In this document: one piece after another, positions 23,137 through 36,519 of the stretch | Position numbering within the stretch: position 1 is the stretch's first letter | Layout of the letters: each line of letters begins with the position of its first letter | DNA from: Psilocybe azurescens | Taxonomy: Eukaryota; Basidiomycota; Agaricomycetes; Agaricales; Agrocybaceae | Reading direction: 5' to 3' | Assembly: GCA_023853785.1 (NCBI GenBank) | Contig: JAJIRX010000667.1 | Span: forward strand, 248,001 to 312,000 | DNA length: 64,000 nucleotides | Position numbers and translations under genes: made by a program | Notes under the pieces: generated by a model | What the model was told of the DNA's origin: nothing | The model's input: the letters and a program-made list of their open reading frames with translations, nothing else | The model's database searches: none

Positions 23137-26100
23137 TTATGTATCGATCTGCAGGCACCTATCGTAATTTCCTGCGAATAAAACAGTATGATTATAGTGA
23201 AGAAGGAGAGACGGTTTAAGAACATACCGGCTTGATTTGCACCCCACCTAAAGAGAAAAATAGTGATTAGAAAACTACTGCAACACAATGATAAAGGGAG
23301 CGAACCATTGTGGGAAGAGATGCGAATCCCCTGAAGCACCAAAGACGGCAAAGGACAAAATGAATATCATCACCTACAGCCAGTCCAGTGATCAATGTCG
23401 ACTTCAAGCGATGTAGATAACCTTCGAGACGTACCTGGGTTCCGCCATCTAATGCAGCAGCAAGGATATAATTATACTTGGTGAACCAGCGAGGGTAGCG
23501 TGTTCGCAACCACCATTGCGATACCCATGCGATGGTAAAGTACGAAAGGATGGATGAGTTGATACCGACGCATAGCCAACCAATATAGTAACTAGATTAG
23601 CGCAATATCCCGTGAGTTTTATGCTCAATAAAAGTGACGATCTATACGCACCAAATTACAGGAGTGTATAAGTAATCGGCTCGTAGCCTGGGCCACAGCT
23701 TGTGGGCAATCCAGAATGGAATGGGGACCAGGAATCCAATCAAGTATGCCCAGGCAACAAACTGGTATCGTTTTCCAATTGCAAATAGTTGGTGGCTGGT
23801 TTGTGGATGGAACATTGATGGAACAATTAGTTGACAATGTGCCTGAAAAAATAAAAGAATAAACCCTTACCTCAAGGCTCCCCAAGCGATCGCTTGAGAG
23901 TTGTATTGTTGAGGCTGTTGCCCTGACCAGACATTGGTGCCTTCCACAGACAAAAGAATATCTCGTTGGTTATCGATGATTGAATTCATCAAGACTGAAA
24001 CAATAGTTAGTAGGCGCTTAAAATGCTGCGCCAAGAGCGCCAAGTAAAATACGAACTGAAGTTCAACACGCTTCCAAACAAGGTTCCAATAATCTGCGCG
24101 GTAAACGCTGCACGGGGAGGCAGTTTGGTATCTGATAAAAGAACATAAATATAATTGGTCATTGGGATCAGACCTCATTTGCGGGAAATTGAAATCACAT
24201 TGTGCGATTTTAAGATCGCGTAACAATAGTTGAGCTTGTGTCACAGAGTCTGTACCGAGGTAGTGGTTAAGATGGCACTGACTTGAATTGATATGTGCTT
24301 ACTGTATCCAAAAAGAACAAAATACATGTTCGCCATTGGTTTGCCCGGATGAATGAAGCCTCCGATCATCTAAACCGAGGTAAGATAAATTTACATGCAT
24401 TATCATTCTGCTGACCTGGATGAACGGCTGGATGATAAATTGGAGGCCGGTGATGGCGTACAAGGTGCCAAAGAATAGAATGGATAGTGTAGCGAGAATG
24501 ATGCTAACGAGGAAGCCCCACCTTCACGACAAAAGGTAAACACACAAGATAGGTCGCAGTGCCAATGGAAGAGTGCACATACCAAGGTAAAGTCGAATTT
24601 GTCTTGTAAATAATAACAAGTCCCATGATGATAGAGGCTAGGAGGGTAACCCAATACCAGCTGTTAGGCGCATCGGGGTACTGGGTGAAAAGAGTTAGCA
24701 AAAAGACTGTAGGGAATGTATGAATTTTCCTGACCTTCAGCATCTCACGATAATGGGGATCCAGCGTCTCGTCTCCTTCCTGCTGGTCGCGCATACCAGA
24801 ATCTCTCCAGAATCTCCAGTCGAAGTTGCCCCATATCTTCCGGATGCCAGATGGAGTCATCCAGTCCCATGCTTGCTTTATGTCATCGAAATTCCAAATG
24901 AGGAGATGGGCGAATGTGGCGCCCATGCCGAGATTAGTAGTAAGCAATTGGACGACCCATGTGCCCGCGTAAAATGGCTACGGAACTATCAGTATGGGAC
25001 TCTTCACGTGCGATGACTAATGGAATGGAACTTACCAATCCTTGCTCGGCAAGCAATTTTGGGTCTACCTCAAAGTTGTCGTCCAAGATGAGCAGTTGAT
25101 CGTATACCGTGCCGTTGGGGTAGAATAACTCTTGAGAAAGCTAACATCCAGATGAGAACGACGAAAGTAATGATGCCAATCAAATGCACTTACGAAAGGG
25201 AAACTTTTCGATGACCATATGTCCTTATAGTAGACCCCAACGAACACGACCCTGTCAAGATAAAATAAGCAGGTATACCAAGATAGAGCTTGTGGCTACA
25301 CCCACATGCAAAGAATATAACCCAATAAGTTCGAAAATTGTGCACGGAGCGGAATCGCCATGGGGTTGTAGCCTATAATACTTCAATATTCCCACCCGGC
25401 CTGGGGTGAAGGTACGGCTTACCTCCAGAGATATACTGCCAATCGAAGCAAATGGAAAGCAGACCAAGGCCCTCATTTCCGTTCGATCCACCGAAAACGC
25501 GCGTAAAGTCTGCACTTTTCTGGTTCGCGAGACAGAAAATCGAGAAACCAGTGAGAAGCGGGAATATCCATTCTGGGAACATTTCCCAAATGAAGACACT
25601 GCGGGGCTGTCAGCAGATAAGCATCAGACCATATGCAGAAATAACGCACACTCCAAAGGCGATCCAGAACAAACGGAGCTTTTTCTGCACTCCTGATGTG
25701 TCTTTGAATAGGGCATCAAACATAGACACAAGAGGCAGGACGCCCGGGTACAACATCTTTGAAGGATAAAGCAGGACATCTAATAATAGAACTTCGTCAC
25801 TAAATGAAATTGATGTTTATTGGTTGGTGCTTACTTCTGAACAGCCCACCGATTCCGTAACCTATCAAGTGGAAGGCTTTAGTCCAAAGTCTTACGCTTA
25901 GGCATGTCGTGCATCTTACCGAGTAACTGGCTGGAGAAAAGAAGGCTATAACGCCGGTGAGAATCGTTTAATAACCAAAGTAATGAATCTTGACATACAA
26001 GATACTAGCTCCAGGGTTAGGTGTAATATTGTAGTATAGTCGCTGAACGGCGAGAACCTCCGTTCCCAGGGCCGAGTTCGCTGCCGCGCTGGCCATGATG

Positions 26101-26665
26101 ACGATGAAAGCATTTTCCTTCTTGTTGAACGGGTGCTGGTAAAGGGTGTAAGCGGTGCAAGGAAGCGTATTACTAGCGGTCTTCTTACAGGGTTGAGGTA
26201 ACGGAAGAGTCCACGGGTGGGAATCACCGTTTCCATCGCAATTCCCAGCACGTAGGATATAATTGCCAAGAACATGGTCGAGACCAGGACAGTTTGCTAG
26301 AACGCTGTAAGGTGAGTAGTCCAATATGGGAAGGCATAAAATCTTACCGGTTTGAAGTAGTAGATTTCAGCTAGAGCAGGGTTAATACTGAGGTAAAGGA
26401 GTCTAGAGCAATAAGATGACCTACCCAGCACACCACCGAAGGCCGAGAGACCAATGCCAACGATGAAAGCTCGTAAGGTCCAAGGATTCAACGATGCGTC
26501 GTCAGTGACGGTGATGACATGGGTGGCGATGTCTCGCTCGTCCTCAAGCACACCGAAACCGCTGTCTTGGTCACTGACGACCTCGACCTCCTTCGAATCC
26601 TTTATATCATCCCCTGATAATCGCTTCTCATAGTCAAGAGGAAGAGTAGAGTCAGCTGCGGCCAT
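23137..26665 (-). CDS. Oligopeptide transporter, OPT family
   Basis: Proton-coupled transporter of small peptides or glutathione-type substrates in the plasma membrane. Start at 26665 (MAAADSTLPLDYEKRLSGDD), with an acidic cytosolic N-terminus (VITVTDDASLNPWTLRAFIV) before the first membrane segment. Family landmarks follow in order: FFKP-type motif in AEIYYFKP, IPTRGLFRYLNP, PFNKKENAFIVIMASAAANS with ALGTEVLAVQRLYYN, LPLVSMFDALFKD, NEGLGLLSICFDWQYISG, NPMAIPLRAQFSNLLGY, GLPFYAGTWVVQLLTTNLGM, DPHYREMLKYPDAPNSWYWV, FGTLYAITGLQFIIQPFIQM, VLMNSIIDNQRDILLSVEGT and the C-terminal WWGANQAGNYDRC. A dozen or more hydrophobic segments and over fifteen short introns. Frame looks intact, ending at the TAA at 23137-23139. 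Confidence 0.9.
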
Positions 26666-28347
26666 GGTGGCTCCAACGAGGAAGAAAGTCAAACCACAAG
26701 GGGAGGTTAATATATCCTGAAAGACATTATTTTGGGCCGAATTCGGGAGGTCTCATAGGGCGATAAGCATGCTTTGCTACCCATAGTTCCTGAGGAAAGC
26801 ATGGCGAAGGAGTGTCCTAAAATAACTATCCTTCAACGATATTGCTAAAATTAGATTAATCCACAATGTACCATGAGGGTTTTCGGGTAAAACATCTGTA
26901 GTTCGGTGAGCTGGAACCAGAAATGGAAGCTCGTGATGTTTGCTCCGAACAGCAAGACGCTCGTGCATGTGTACCAGCATTAATTGGGGTAAGCGGACAC
27001 CGCCAACACCCGAGCAACAATTGTGAGAAGATGAAAGGGACGTTTCAATGAGAGGCATCCCCGGCAATGTTCAGTTACATCGTAGTGAATTGAAATAACA
27101 ACCACAACTGACCGGCAGAATAGAGTCGCCTGCGGCCTCAGATATGCTCCCTCAATGACAAGAATAAATCACACTGATTAAACAGATATCGCGACGGCGA
27201 TATCAGGAGCGTGTAAGTGTAGCCATGGATAGAAATCAGCTCAATCTACCAGTAGGTTCTAGTTGATGACTCGCCTTGTGGACTGTGGAAGCCACTGTCC
27301 ACAGACATTCGGAAATTTTTATCGGTAGTGGGCGATAGTATAATTAGTGATGGTTTAGGTATTCACTTCCTAATAAAGGATTGTTTATTTTGAGAAAACG
27401 CGTGACAACTTGGCAAGAGAGTCGCGATATCGGACAGATTTCGAGCATCTCGGTGCACTTTCATGGCCAATATGGTCATAGCCATGGAGTCCCCGAAGAC
27501 GTGGGCAAAATAATGCCGAACTGCATTCTCGAAGTTTGATATGCAAGGGCTCAGTCGGCATGCCTGAATACCTATTCGAAGGATCAGAACACATCGATTT
27601 GTTGAGAGGCGGCCGTGGTTCTGCACAGTAATGAAGAATCTAGGGAAAGCACAAAAGAAAGTCATGGCGGGCCAGGGTGCGAAGGACGAAGAGCCGCGTG
27701 AGCAATATGCATCACAATAAGCAATGACGGCCAACGTCGATCATAATAATGGGCAGTAGGGTCGAAATTTCCGTCGGCCCATTGGCGAGTGAGCTGAGAG
27801 TTCCTCATCAAATTCTCGGGTCTTAGCCATTGAGCGATGGGCAATTTATGCTAAATTAATCGTCCACCCAAAATTTAAGTCGAGTCATTATAGCAGACAT
27901 GCAAAATATGGCAATTCGCCTTGGGTAACCTGGTAATTGCTCTTGGAGATGTGAAGAAATGACCGTCGATAAAATTCGCATGCGTGTGATATAGGACAAT
28001 GCGCTAATTCAAATGGTCGGCGTGTGGTCCAACGCATGAAACGATGGGGGTGACTTGCAGAAAAGACAATAAGAAAGGCACATGAGGCCGAGCGGCAGTG
28101 ACGGCCATTACTATATATGGCAGAAACGTGATCTTGAGCCAAGCCAAACTGGTTCGTGTTTCCGAATTTACCTCCTCCGACTACGAAAGTTATAGATGGT
28201 CCAAATCGACGAAGACAATAAGAGTCTGTCCCGCAAAATGTCGGACATCTTTCCCTGCCCCAATATTACTCTTATTCTACTCCACCATCTCTTCTGGAAA
28301 CCCTCTCTTCACCTCTAACGACGCTGGCAACGATAGGTTGACCAACA
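26666..28347. other. Intergenic region, OPT promoter side
   Basis: About 1.7 kb. Minus-strand frames at 26777-27067, 27363-27734 and 27888-28142 have no conserved blocks and no clear splice logic. I leave them uncalled. Confidence 0.45.
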
Positions 28348-30788
28348 GTCGAACACCACTCGATTAACGTGCAGATTGTTCAGGCAGTCTTGTTTAATCA
28401 GAAGGGCAGCGTATGTGACATTTCAGATTACTCTGCTGGCCCCCGCCCTACTTGGTAACCAACTAATATCTCATAGGATATCCTCATCCGTCATACCGTA
28501 AACCCAGAATCACACTCCTCGACATGTTACTCGTTGAATTCGTGAGTGTTAAGCACAATCTTATCTTTTGTAGAGCTAGGCTAATCTTTGATCATGGCAG
28601 AACTCTCAATCTACTTCAGATACAGGGCTGCCATCGGATGTAAGAATATGTCTCTCGTTGATCTCTTTTCACCAGCACTAACATACTTGGTAGCAATATA
28701 AGAGAGCAGTTCTCCGCCCTCCGCCCTCTCGATTCTCTGTAGAATTCCTGGCAACCACGAAGTCAAGTATGTGCCCTCATCGACCCCCTCAAAATATGAC
28801 AATTGATCTAACGCCCCGATCCCAGGTGGGAGCTACAACCATGGAATGCACATAGCTCCTATCATGTTCGACGACGATATGTCTGTGTCATCTCGTGGTC
28901 GCCAGACAGAGTATGATATCTGGCGCAGATGGGAAGACTGCTTATGGCTCCAAGAAACACTGGAGCAGGAATATCGACGATCGGCTAGAGAAAAGAAGAT
29001 TCGTCTTCAGCAAGGAAAGGGAGTGAAGTCTTTCAATGGGATGTACAAGCAGGATATGGCATCTTCATGGGAATCCCTCCCTCCTGGCCCGGATCCCAAC
29101 TCCGTTGCTCAGGATATCCACGGCTATCTCCCAAAGCTCAGTAAGAAAGGCACTTTGTTCCGCGCTAGCCAGGCCACCATCGAGAACCGGCAGAAAGAAT
29201 TTCGGCATCTGGTCGAGACACTATTCTCGGATGAAATGCCCGCCCTGGTCCAGGAGATCCGGGCGAGCACAATCGTCACCGACTTCTTCGGTCTTTGGAG
29301 ACGGGACTACGACATCCTTGAAAGTTCTAAGCAAGGACAACGCAATTCTTTGACAAGTAGCGTTTTCTCCTCCTATTTCTCAGCATCCAGCCCCTCGTTA
29401 TCGGGAAGGTCGACCGTAACCACGTCAGCTCCTAGAAAGCGTGTTTCATCCAGCGCATCTTCCACCTCGACTTCTTCATCCGACGTACCCGATGGTTCAC
29501 TGTGCCCTTCATCCAGAAGGTCAAGTATTCGGAGCAATGATACGGCTTTGGCACACAGACCCCGTCGGCGTCCTCTCTCTTCGACATCATCTGATTCATC
29601 TTCGATTCATTCGGATGGGAGTTCAGATTCTTGTTCGACTACGTCGACAAATCCAGCCATTGTTGCCGAAGCATCTATTGGATTTGGGCACAACCCAGAA
29701 TCGAACGACCGACCCAGCTCCATTCTCGAAATCCTACCAGAAGAACGTGAACTGCTATCGAAGTCGAGTGATGGCTATCTTCCTGTCCCTGTACCACGAC
29801 GAACGAAGGCTTCGCTGATGGAACGCAAGGCTAATCGTTGCTTTTCCATCGTGGGACATCCCTTGGATAGGCACGATGAAAGCGAACCTTGTAAGTCAAT
29901 TGTAAACACTTTCTTTTTCTGGTGACTTACGCTTGTGTTTACAGCACGCCCTTCAATAAGGGAATCATGGCAGACGACTTCGTCCATGGATTCAAATGCA
30001 GACGCTTTTTGGAGGGAATAGGTCTGATACTGCCGCATAAGATCAAAGAGCAGAAATACCGAGCATCTGTCGCCAGCATCTCTACTTTTATGACCACCGA
30101 CTCAGCTGAAGCCGTGATTCCTTCCGAGAAAAGGCGGTCCAACCAATCTAGACTTCGCATCTCTACTCCACTGTCTCTCTCCGACTTTGAGATATACTCC
30201 GACGATGCAGATGCTGACGAGGACTGTACTTCGATCCTAGATGCGTTCCCCCACCCAAATACCTATCATTCCGAGCAACATGATCACCGACCAGCTACCC
30301 CAACCTCATACCACGATTCTTCCGAGTCACCTAGTACTCCTAGCACTCCCGATTCTATACAAAGTTCGTTTAATCGACCTCCTTCTCCAGTGCCATCTAC
30401 TGCGCCCTCCACCGTTTCGACCACTTTCTCAGTCTCCACCACATCTAGCTCACTGTCCCCTGGAACTAGCATCTCTATCAAGGCTGCCTTTAACTCTTCT
30501 ATCATATTGCTCCGCGTCTCGAGAGAAACGACCTTGGCCGACATCAGACAACGACTGTATAACAAGTTTGTTGGACAAGAAGGTGTCCCTCTTTCCAAGT
30601 CCTTCGACATTATCTTCGTACCTGCCGCCCAATCATCGCCCACAAAGGATCGGTCGAGTTCAATTTCCGTATCGTCGATGGACCTTATGGATTTATTCTT
30701 CATCCACTCGGACGATGAATGGCAAGAGCTCATCTCGACAACCTCCGGAAGCAAAGTCAATCTTCGTATCATGGATTCTTGCAAATAG
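28348..30788 (+). CDS. PX and PB1 domain protein (Bem1-like architecture without visible SH3)
   Basis: Probable membrane-binding scaffold: PX domains bind phosphoinositides and PB1 domains dimerise, as in polarity and NADPH-oxidase adaptors. The 5' end is unresolved; coding begins at or before HSINVQIVQAVLFNQKGS (about 28360-28420), continues through small exons (DILIRHTVNPESHS; LRPPPSRFSVEFLATTK), and then one large exon. PX features: IWRRWEDCLWLQETLEQEYR, the Pro-rich SLPPGPDP and a helix RQKEFRHLVETLFSDEMPAL. A long Ser/Thr-rich linker follows. C-terminal PB1-like fold: SIKAAFNSSIILLRVSRETT, LADIRQRLYNKFVGQ, and LFFIHSDDEWQELISTTSGS ending in VNLRIMD. An intron lies at about 29891-29944. 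The frame breaks at TTTTT 30006-30010; one more T would join SSMDSNADAF to LEGIGLILPHKIKEQ. Confidence 0.7.
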
Positions 30789-31440
30789 TCTCACTTTTGT
30801 GCGAACTTAGGTTCCACACTTAGCATAGTACTCTGATCTTCACTTTAACTCAAATTTTCTCTTTTTTTTTCAACACCTCTTTCGGACCGTTTCACCCCGG
30901 ATTTTTCGAAACTATTGGGGCATTTGTTGTTTTTCATTACCATTATTGCATAAATGCGTTGTACGGATTTTCAACTGTAAACTGTTTTTAAAACGCCGAT
31001 GATTAGGGTGTCTGTTATAGCTTACTAATCAATCGTTAAGGCACAACTTACACCCAAGCGCTCGCCACTCCTCAGTAGTGTGTAAAGAACTGAAGGTGAC
31101 ACGCTCGTGGATCGGTCCACATCATCCTGATCATCCACTTTGCAAGTATGTACCAAATGGGAATAAGCGCCCAAGGTCTATAATCGGCCTTCGTCAAACT
31201 CACTCCATGACTGGTCGCAATGACCGGTTAGACGTTTCAACGGACGATGTTACACTCGTTCTATAAATTCTATATTCAGTTTCAATTATTGTATACTTGT
31301 TGAAATGGACAAGACATTTATAATAATGAGTAATATACTTAACTGTTCCATGTAGCAAGCGCCTAATCGTTGATCACGTCTAGAAATAGTCGTCTTTAAT
31401 AATCGGCTACATTTCAATACATACATTACTATATACATAT
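30789..31440. other. Intergenic region
   Basis: Three-prime flank of the PX-PB1 gene; T-rich and AT-rich. A 62-codon plus-strand frame at 31078-31266 has no support beyond being open. Confidence 0.5.
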
Positions 31441-32050
31441 TTACTTTATGTGCTTTATTGTCCTATGCACTACCGCCACAGAACGACGAGTAGCTGCCTG
31501 CTTGGGGGCAGACTTGCCTTTCTTCTGCGCCGCCGCCGGACGACGGGCCGCTTGTTTGGGAACAGACTTGCCTTTCTTCTGTTGTTGTTGCTTATGAGCC
31601 ACAGTAGCTTTAGTCTTAGTAGAAGCCTTGTGGATCTTAGTGCTAGGTGTTCTTGCCACCTGATCGTGCTGGGACAGATTTGTGATGCGCCTTCTGACTT
31701 GCAGGTTTAGTCACAGCATGCTTCGCCGACTTCGATGTCTGCCTTATCGCGCAACTGGGAACGAAGATTCTCAAAAAACTGCGTAAATAAAACATAGAAA
31801 CGATGGCTAGCCTTGCACCACCACACCTAATCAATTGTCCATCACTGCGTGGAACCACTTGCCCACAATTGTTATCTAAAAGTATATTGAAATTAGGAAA
31901 CCAATGAATAGCCCAAAAAAGTATCAACCTACATATCTCGGTTTTTAATTTGCTGAGGCTTGCAGCGTCAACGCCAGTTGAAACTTTGTTGCTTAATTCC
32001 AAGTGAGTCGCTGAAGCCGTGAGTGGATGCAGACTAATACTACCGCTCAT
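31441..32050 (-). CDS. Lys/Ala-rich basic protein with a short tandem repeat
   Basis: Start at 32050 (MSGSISLHPLTASATHLELS) with two short introns (about 31879-31934 and 31781-31829) leading to a strongly basic tail in two overlapping frames. The upstream frame has SKSAKHAVTKPASQKAHHKS; the downstream one (31441-31659) has STKIHKASTKTKATVAHKQQ and two near-identical units, KKGKSVPKQAARR and KKGKSAPKQAATRR. The composition resembles linker-histone tails or other nucleic-acid-binding basic proteins, but I see no globular H1 domain. The frames meet at about 31645-31660; a one-base change would fuse them into one tail. Either a frameshifted gene or two alternative ends. Function not assigned. Confidence 0.4.
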
Positions 32051-34443
32051 GCCAGGATGATATGAGGCGAAGTCCGCGGTGCCTGAGTGAGGTGGATTAG
32101 GAAGGTTATGGGATATGAGTGCAACTTTATGCTCGTTGGCCGGATTTGCACGACGGCGGGATGTCTTTGTGTACTACTGTGCGAACTTTGGCCATTCGGA
32201 AGTAACTGAAATAGTAAATTTGGCATAGTTAAAATTATTCTCTTATTTTAAAGACACATAGGGGGGGGTGGCTTACTGCGTGAACGGGCTTTACTACCGC
32301 AAGGTCCCCTGGTTTAAAAGGCTCGGGAAGAGGGATCGCATAAACACAGAGAGAAAATGAGCGAAGACTGCGAACAAGCTCATAGCACGCGTCATGGCTG
32401 ATCCGAGTCTTCAGTAGACTAGAAAGCAAAGACTATAAGCAGCCTGCAGAGCAACATTAGATGTCGACGATAGTATCCAAGTGGCCTTGACTTACAAGGA
32501 GTTATACTTAATATGTGAGAGAGTATATGTTAAGTACAACAATTCCAAGAGACCTGCTCTTTGATAGGAAAGCAAATTTGATGACGAAAAGGACCAGCCC
32601 AGGGGGAAAGCACAGTAGACAAGAAAGGACATACTTATAGAGAGTCCAAAGGCTGTGAATATATCGAGATGCGCTTGTCCGTTGTAGGGAGGCGCCATAT
32701 GTCTGCCAGTGGGGTTATCACCGCCGGCAGAGGAATCCAAACTGTTTCACGCACTCGAGCAAAGAGGGAGAGAAGCTCGCATAAGGGCCAATGAGGGCCT
32801 TTCCCTGAGATGCTTTTGGACCTATCAGGTTTCTGACCATCAGACATGCTTCGATGTATAAGAATTGTGCTTCAAGTTCAGATCATTCATTGTCTTATCT
32901 TGTGACCTCTCCTTTGATATTAAGCTATTAGCCATATCAAAAAGTTTCTCATATTAATTGCACATTGAACAGCTCGTTCTTGGCCAGTCCTGGACATACA
33001 GATAATACAGATAACAGTGACAGACACCTCAGATGTTTCATTGAATGCGAAGAGAACGAGATTCAGCTGATGGCAGCCGCCAGTTCGGCCAATCCTAGCA
33101 CAGCGGAAGTATGGCGTGCTAATTTTAAATAGAAAGATTCGTTCCTCAACTAATGTGGGAGACCTTTTTTTGGTTAAGCTCAACTCCAAGGAGAGCCTTT
33201 TCAGACATGAGGATTGCATGAGCTCAATATTCAGTTTATACAAGGTATGACCACTTATTGTCCTCACCTAGTTACAACCTATGATCGTGGTTCTCTGAAA
33301 AAGGCTCCCTTATGGCACCCCGAAACAAAAATTTCAAATGGCTCTCGGGACAAAGATAACCAGCTCTCGAGAAAGTAACGCGGCTCGACAATAAATGTGC
33401 ACTTGACACGCCATAAGTACGGAAGTGCTAATAGTAGAAAGAAATTCACACACAGCCTAGAAAATCAAAAATTGGCTGTAATCTCAAACGTCGTTGTTGA
33501 TGGATATACTTATACGCTCATCAAAACTGGAGGAGGGAACTGCAATATAGGTTAGGTTAATTAACAAATTATTATCACAAGGCACATTGACGCTCTCCTA
33601 GGCCCGGACGGACCTTAGTTAGGCAAATATTCCGACCAGGCGCTTTCCATTCTTTCGTTCCCGGAAGAACTCAACCACCTGCTGCCTAGGGTTTAGGATG
33701 GTTTAGACTTGAGTCTCAACAGCGAGTAAAAAGTTTTTCAGGTTGACCTGACTCATGTGAAGTCTTGAGGAGTTTAAATTCTGGATGATTGTCGAGACAT
33801 GCACATAAGTGTTCCTTTTAGACTCTAGTCCCGTTTCTACCGTGCCCCCAAAACCGCGCTGGAAAACAAAGCTTTTGGCAAAATTTCTTAGAGAAAGTTA
33901 TTCTACAGAGTATATGGAGCACATATATATATATTTAGGTTGGAGATCAATGAGATTTTTTGTTGGTAGGAAATGAACCCAAATGTTGTTCACGTGATCC
34001 GGATTTGGGCTTGCCATCGAACCTACTTTGCTTAACACTCCCACATCACCTCGAGAAATCCCAATGTTTTATAGAAGATTCCCAAGGACCACATGAGAAA
34101 TTATATCTGCCAAAATATTACTATGAAAAGTGCCCTATCATCACGCACTGGGCTCAGAGAGTAAATTTCAAAGTCCGAAGATTACATAAAGATTTTCTAA
34201 AGCGGTTTTGGGGGCGTGGTAAACAACAGACTTCATATTATCGTGATCGTATGCACATCACATAATACCGATGTCTGTCTAGGAGAGACTCCGATTCACG
34301 AACTTCTGAAGCTTAATGCACACAGTCACTTCAAGGCCTTTTACTTTAAAAGTCGCTGAACAATGCAACGACGACACAATTTGACAGCTACTTACGCCAT
34401 GATATAACCGACAAAGTATCCCAAGAACGACTATCTTCCTGAA
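32051..34443. other. Mostly unassigned region
   Basis: A minus-strand frame starting at 32847 (MSDGQKPDRSKSISGKGPHW, then LLSLFARVRETVWIP) could be a small spliced gene reaching towards 32235, but no domain is recognisable and exon joins are unclear. From 32920 to 34440 I find no supported gene. Confidence 0.35.
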
Positions 34444-35846
34444 ATGCTACTCCTAAATCTTCCAACTGACGTACTTTGTCAGATATTTCAATATTGCCTC
34501 CCAGTAGCAAGGTTGACTGAAGCATGTCGTGAGTTTGCACTAGTGGTGCACTTCACCTCGTCCCTGTGGTGTAATGTACAACTTGGACCACGACAATTCA
34601 CTGCAGAAGGACCGAATTTCCTTCGCGCGCGTCTTGGAAGGACCAGAACATTGCCCATCAACGTATCGATCATTGATTCATCAGGCATATGCGAACTTGA
34701 CACACCCATCGTCAACGACATGCTCTATGCTTTGGGAGGGCACAGGTCACAAATTAATCGACTCGAGATAAGTGCACAGACAGCCCTGGTAGCCGGTCGT
34801 ATAATATCTACCATATATTTCTTCGCACCTTCTACATTCACGGAGTTGAAGACACTTTCCGTCAAAGTGGAAGAAGATCCCAATGGCTATTCAACCATAT
34901 GGCCCCAATTAGATCTGACACTTCATCGCCTCTTGCCATCATTCCCGAACCTACATACCATGTCAATCCCTACTCAATTTACATGCATACCAGAAATCAA
35001 AGCATATTCCTTCAGTCATCTACATACGCTCATTTTTGACGGCGCCATGGAAGAAGAAGGACCTAGCATGGCGCTCATTGTTGGCATTCTTCATCATACC
35101 CCACTCTCGAAACTCTCTGGGTGAAATCCATTTCCAGAGAGACGAGTATTAATCTTGCAGGTGCGACGATCCCTAGGACCATTAAAACCACGGAAGATGT
35201 CCCAATCCCGTTATCCCTTCCTCGACTCACCTGTCTTGCAATAACAGCACCAGGTGCTGGCTCTGATCTTCTATTTTGCATTGAAGCGCCTACTTTGATG
35301 GACCTTCATCTTGATGGATCTCGAGGACCTCGTTATCATGAACTCACCGGGGATGACTTCTTTTGGTCTCAAAGTGACTCCAACTGTTTTGCCGACTCAC
35401 TGAAGAGAGTTGCACGCAAGTCTCCAGAACTAGCCCGACTTGCACTGACATCGGTTTACCTAGATGAGGATACGTGGCAGTGGGTTTTCTTTGGAAGCGA
35501 AACCGAAGAATCAAATCTTCGCAATCTCGAAAGCCTTTCTTTGTGGGACCTTGGGTCAACCAGTAGAGAGGTCACATCAGGATTCAATGACGACTTGCTT
35601 TTTCAATGGCCGAAGTCCTCTAGCGTACTGCCACAGAAAATCTCCCTTCGCCGATGTACATTCCCCATAACTGGACCAGCACTCCTTCATGCGTACACCA
35701 GCTCTATCAGACATAAAGTCACGGCTCCCTACATGGTAGGAATTGACTCATCATGCACAGGGATAACAGGGTACCACGTTGAGCTGCTTTCAGAAGCTGG
35801 TGTCGTTGTAAACATCTGTGATGACGGCGAGCAGAGCGAATGGTGA
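34444..35846 (+). CDS. F-box-type protein with leucine-rich repeat-like C-terminus
   Basis: Probable substrate adaptor of SCF ubiquitin ligases or a related scaffold. The start MLLLNLPTDVLCQIFQYCLP is a short F-box (LPxDVLxxIFxYCLP), followed by the agaricomycete pattern FTSSLWCNVQLGPRQF and WxxVxL-like helices, then repeated leucine-rich stretches: FPNLHTMSIPTQFTCIPEIK, FSHLHTLIFDGAMEEEGPSM, LSLPRLTCLAITAPGAGSDL, CIEAPTLMDLHLDGSRGP, ESLSLWDLGSTSREV. One long exon is expected. The frame breaks at the GGG run 35119-35121 between HTPLSKLSG and VKSISRETSINLAG; one additional G would join the two halves. Length would then be about 467 residues. The target protein is unknown. Confidence 0.6.
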
Positions 35847-36519
35847 AACCAAGGCCACCAGATCGATGCCTCAGATTCCAGTGTTTATTTCTAGCGGTTA
35901 GTTTTCTTTACCTATATTTTATGTCGCTCTATGCAGGCCTAGTAACACAACACCTGACAGCCTTGACACTCTATTTAACTACGTTATTAATTCCAGTGAC
36001 TGCGACACTCATCAAAATAAACATCAATAAGCTGGTCCGGGATGGCAGCCATCATTGATACAAACTGCCAAGTCACCTCAAGTCAACTGTTGTAACATTG
36101 CAATAGATTGCAATCTATTTAATTCATCAGTTTGCATCAGCCGGCTTTTATCCCACCACAGCCAAAGCGGACGGCAGCTTTGGATGACCAACTCGAGGCT
36201 TGCATCTCCAGACACGACTCACAGGGAACTATTTCGGAAGTGTGGGGAACCATATGATTGCCAGGCAAGATAATCTTCTTGCCGTTCGTTTATTTCGGGG
36301 CTTCCATGGCTTAAACCAGCAATTCGAGTGTCCGTGGCTATCTCATCTATCAACATTCATTAAAGTAGGCTACGGCGGTACCGCAGGGCTTCAAGGAGAT
36401 TGTGGCATACTCTTGGAATAGTCGCAACTCCGCTTTACGATCTAAACAGTAAGCGCAGAGGCCAGCATTGACAATTACTCGGGCTCTGACTACGTACCTC
36501 GCGAAGATCAAGAACCACC
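35847..36519. other. Intergenic region
   Basis: Between the F-box-type gene and the PB1 gene. Short frames only; no conserved blocks. Confidence 0.5.

Noticed and set aside
30284..30784. 166-codon minus-strand frame opposite the PB1 region
   Set aside because: The plus strand encodes a recognisable PB1-like fold shared with the 37-kb gene.
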